From positions 3,362,001 to 3,426,000 of the forward strand of contig JAZGTH010000040.1 of assembly GCA_036877525.1 (NCBI GenBank): DNA of 64,000 nucleotides, in the 5' to 3' direction. The notes beneath the pieces were generated by a model. It was not told the DNA's origin. It saw nothing but the letters and a program-made list of their open reading frames with translations, and did not search any database. Source of the stretch: Chromobotia macracanthus (Eukaryota > Chordata > Actinopteri > Cypriniformes > Botiidae). A program made the position numbers and the translations under genes. Of the stretch, positions 61,501 to 64,000 are shown piece after piece (the stretch's first letter is position 1; each line of letters starts with the position of its first letter).

Positions 61501-63679
61501 TATTTACCATGTATTCTCTTCATTATGGCCACATGTGCTGTATGCGCCACTGTTGTGTCTGTAGTTCAGCTGTCTCTGATATCCTGTTCAGTTTGACAGT
61601 GATGGAACAGTGACTGACTATTATTCTTCATCAAAGAACAATGTTATGTTCCACTATAAATTAAACACATAATTTGCCTTACCACTCTTCAGGAAGCCGG
61701 TGGCTCTCTCTGATGTTTGAGGTGAGCTGCTGTGTGTTCTCCAGATACTGTAGAATGTAAATATTGGGAGAAAGAACCGCAATGTTTTGTTCTCCACAGC
61801 CGTACGGCATCTGTAATAATCCATGAAGATTCTGCAGTGCACGACCCAATATGTCTCCTACAGAGGAATGCAGTGAGTTTTTTATTTTTGTATATTTAAA
61901 GTCAATAACACAAACATAAATGAAGAGTTACATTTATCTACAGTAAATGTTACCAATGACTGAAACAGAAGATCTGGCTGATCCCTCTATCACATCCTTA
62001 GGAAGAGTCAGATCCAGTTCTTCTGACAGACTGTTGCCTAAAAACCAGAGAAAAGATGTCAATGATCTGCAAAACAAATTTATGATATTAATATCATTGA
62101 TATATTATATAATATGATATATGTTTTGTTAACAAACCCTTTGGACACAGTAACCAGCTGTGGGTCTCTGTCTTTTCAGTTCCTTCAGCCTATAGCAAAA
62201 ACAAATACAACAGAACATTCATGTAAGGATCACAAGTCAGTTACAGTGTGTGTGAGATGTTGAGGTGAGCTGACCTGTACAAGGAGACTTCGAGTAACTA
62301 TGTCAATGCGTCCTCTCTCTGGCACACTCACAATCTCATTGTCACACACAGTCTGGGACTGTTCTGCTTCTGCACTTACTGTAATATTCAACACTCCTAC
62401 AACACAGAAAACATGTTTTTACATGAAATTAATTAATACATTAAACAATTAAATGCATTTATTATGAGAGTATCTGCAACTAACCAAGAACAGAAGGAGT
62501 GAGAATCCATTTAAAGGTTTTTCTTCCATTAGCACATAGGCAGGATGAATACTGATCATCAGAGAAGGCTTTAAGAGTGAAGTCAGAGGAAGCAGCTGGA
62601 GTTACTGTAACCTGTTCATGAAAGATGGAGGATTAGTTTGAGATTTTATATGATAGAAATGTCACAAGATGGAATGAGATACACTCACCATGATACACTT
62701 GGACAGATAGTTGAAGACGGTGGCCTTCAGCTCAAAGATCTCCCCACGGATGATGGAGTAAGGCAGAGAGAGCTCCAGGAAGAAGGGCGGGAAAACTGTC
62801 AGCTGAGCAGGAGGAGCCAGACCCAGACCTTTGGAGGACAGACAGAAGGCCTCCATCTCCCAGGTGGTGATGATGTCAGGAACCTCCACAGGAACTTGTG
62901 TTGATCCAGAGTCTCTGTGGTGCCACACAATACAGTAAAAATACACTGGTTCCTAACTTTGTTATTGACAGTAACTTTGCTTAAGGGGGTGGGGATTTGC
63001 AAGCTCTTTCAGTAGCCTCTACCTGCATAGACTTTGCCCTTGGCATGGTCAAAGCTATTCTGCACCTTACAGTGATCCTCCGCACATATAAAGTTTTAAA
63101 GTCTGGATTTAAGTTCAATCCTAGGTGCACAGGTCCTCCTTGATTGAACATCCATTTGCCTGTCCTCTACAGTGTCTGTGCCTGTGTCACACACCCTGTG
63201 GGGCAGGCATCTTCCTCAGTGTGGCATAGTGGGTATATATTTCCTACAGCTTCAGTTCCTGAAAAGTTTCCTCAAAAGGAAACATCTCAGGTTACAAATG
63301 TAACCTAGTTCCCTGAGAAAGGGAACGAGATGCTGCATCTCGCTGCCACACTCCAGGTATGTCTGCACAGTCTTTCTCTACAGAAGATATATAAAAAATA
63401 GAAATCAGAAATACTGCCCCAATCTGTTGTGGCCCACTTAGAGCTTGTTCCTAAACTACCTTTATATATTTTTACATATACTTCTAATTGAAATGTACAT
63501 ATACTTATATAATTATATCACATACTTTCATGCAACCACTGACAATGAAGAACTTTTTTTTACATACCCCACTTTACTGAGTTGCCAGATCCATGTGTCT
63601 GGTAAAATGGTGCGAACTGTCTCCACAAGTGGTGGTGGTGGACTGGTCGACACTCTTACCGAATACCCCCTGCCACTGC
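58570..63679 (-). pseudogene. a2ml: Alpha-2-macroglobulin-like copy F, exons 17-34, two frameshifts (partial)
   Basis: Exons 17-34: 63568-63679, 62689-62914, 62485-62611, 62275-62396, 62138-62189, 61954-62037, 61683-61857, 61508-61583, 60885-61041, 60724-60798, 60475-60638, 60162-60355, 59841-60053, 59624-59736, 59423-59504, 59200-59280, 58977-59082, 58570-58610. Exons 1-16 lie beyond the right edge. Exon 23 (thioester, GCGEQ kept) lacks one CT of a CT run at 61704-61711 compared with D and E; the shifted frame reaches TAA in exon 24. Exon 27 has an extra T in a T run at 60533-60536. The two do not compensate. Splice sites are otherwise intact. It is probably a pseudogene; sequencing error in these short runs is the alternative. 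Confidence 0.7.
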
Positions 63680-64000
63680 CTGAATAATATTATTTCAAAA
63701 GTATGTGCCTGAATCAGTGTAACTTGTTAACCTTATGTCAACAAAGTTCCTAAGAATAAGATGTATTTGTTCAAATAAAATAGATTTTGAAATTGAGTCA
63801 AGAAAATCACATGATCAATTTTTAGCATGTGGATATAAAAAACAATGGTTAGATTGAGCTTCTGAGACGATTTCATGATTAACAAGTATAAAAGAAAGAA
63901 AAAATGTTTGTTATACCACACATACTTCTATTAGTCAGGACAGGAAGAATGCTATTAAGAAACATTGCCATATTTTAAATGCAGATGAGAAATGTAAAGA

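Overview
The window looks like nuclear DNA of a teleost fish, most probably a cyprinid (zebrafish/carp type). It is AT-rich, with short exons and conserved GT-AG introns, and it carries fish-type SINEs, a TTAA-flanked THAP element and MITEs. Almost everything in it is a head-to-tail array of alpha-2-macroglobulin-like (A2M, thioester antiprotease) genes, all on the minus strand. I rebuilt the exons by hand from splice sites and reading phase.

Layout, left to right. Copy A: only exons 1-7 (58-1906), continuing off the left edge. Copy B: complete, 34 coding exons (3200-13465), 1419 codons. Copy C: complete (14733-26339), 1435 codons. Copy D: complete (28903-40311), 1424 codons. Copy E: 43860-55005, nearly identical to D but missing exon 8, which gives an immediate stop. 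Copy F: exons 17-34 only (58570-63679), with a 2-base deletion and a 1-base insertion in coding exons; it runs off the right edge. The spacers are about 1.3 kb (A-B, B-C), 2.6 kb (C-D) and 3.5 kb (D-E, E-F).

Each gene encodes a secreted antiprotease: signal peptide, N-terminal macroglobulin domains, a bait region in exons 15-17 that proteases cut, a thioester domain with a GCGEQ motif in exon 23, and a C-terminal receptor-binding domain. The framework is almost the same in all copies, but the bait exons are very different in B, C and D/E/F, so the copies probably trap different proteases. B and C also carry an RPRR furin-type site just before the bait; D and E do not.

The C-D, D-E and E-F spacers each contain two plus-strand exons matching the N-terminus of the transcription factor USF1, apparently a truncated neighbour gene carried along by the tandem duplication. 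The D-E and E-F spacers also hold tRNA-like sequences and a minisatellite whose unit contains the CRE palindrome TGACGTCA. Copies A/B share one 5' end type and C/D/E another, while B and C share 3' halves, so C is a mosaic.
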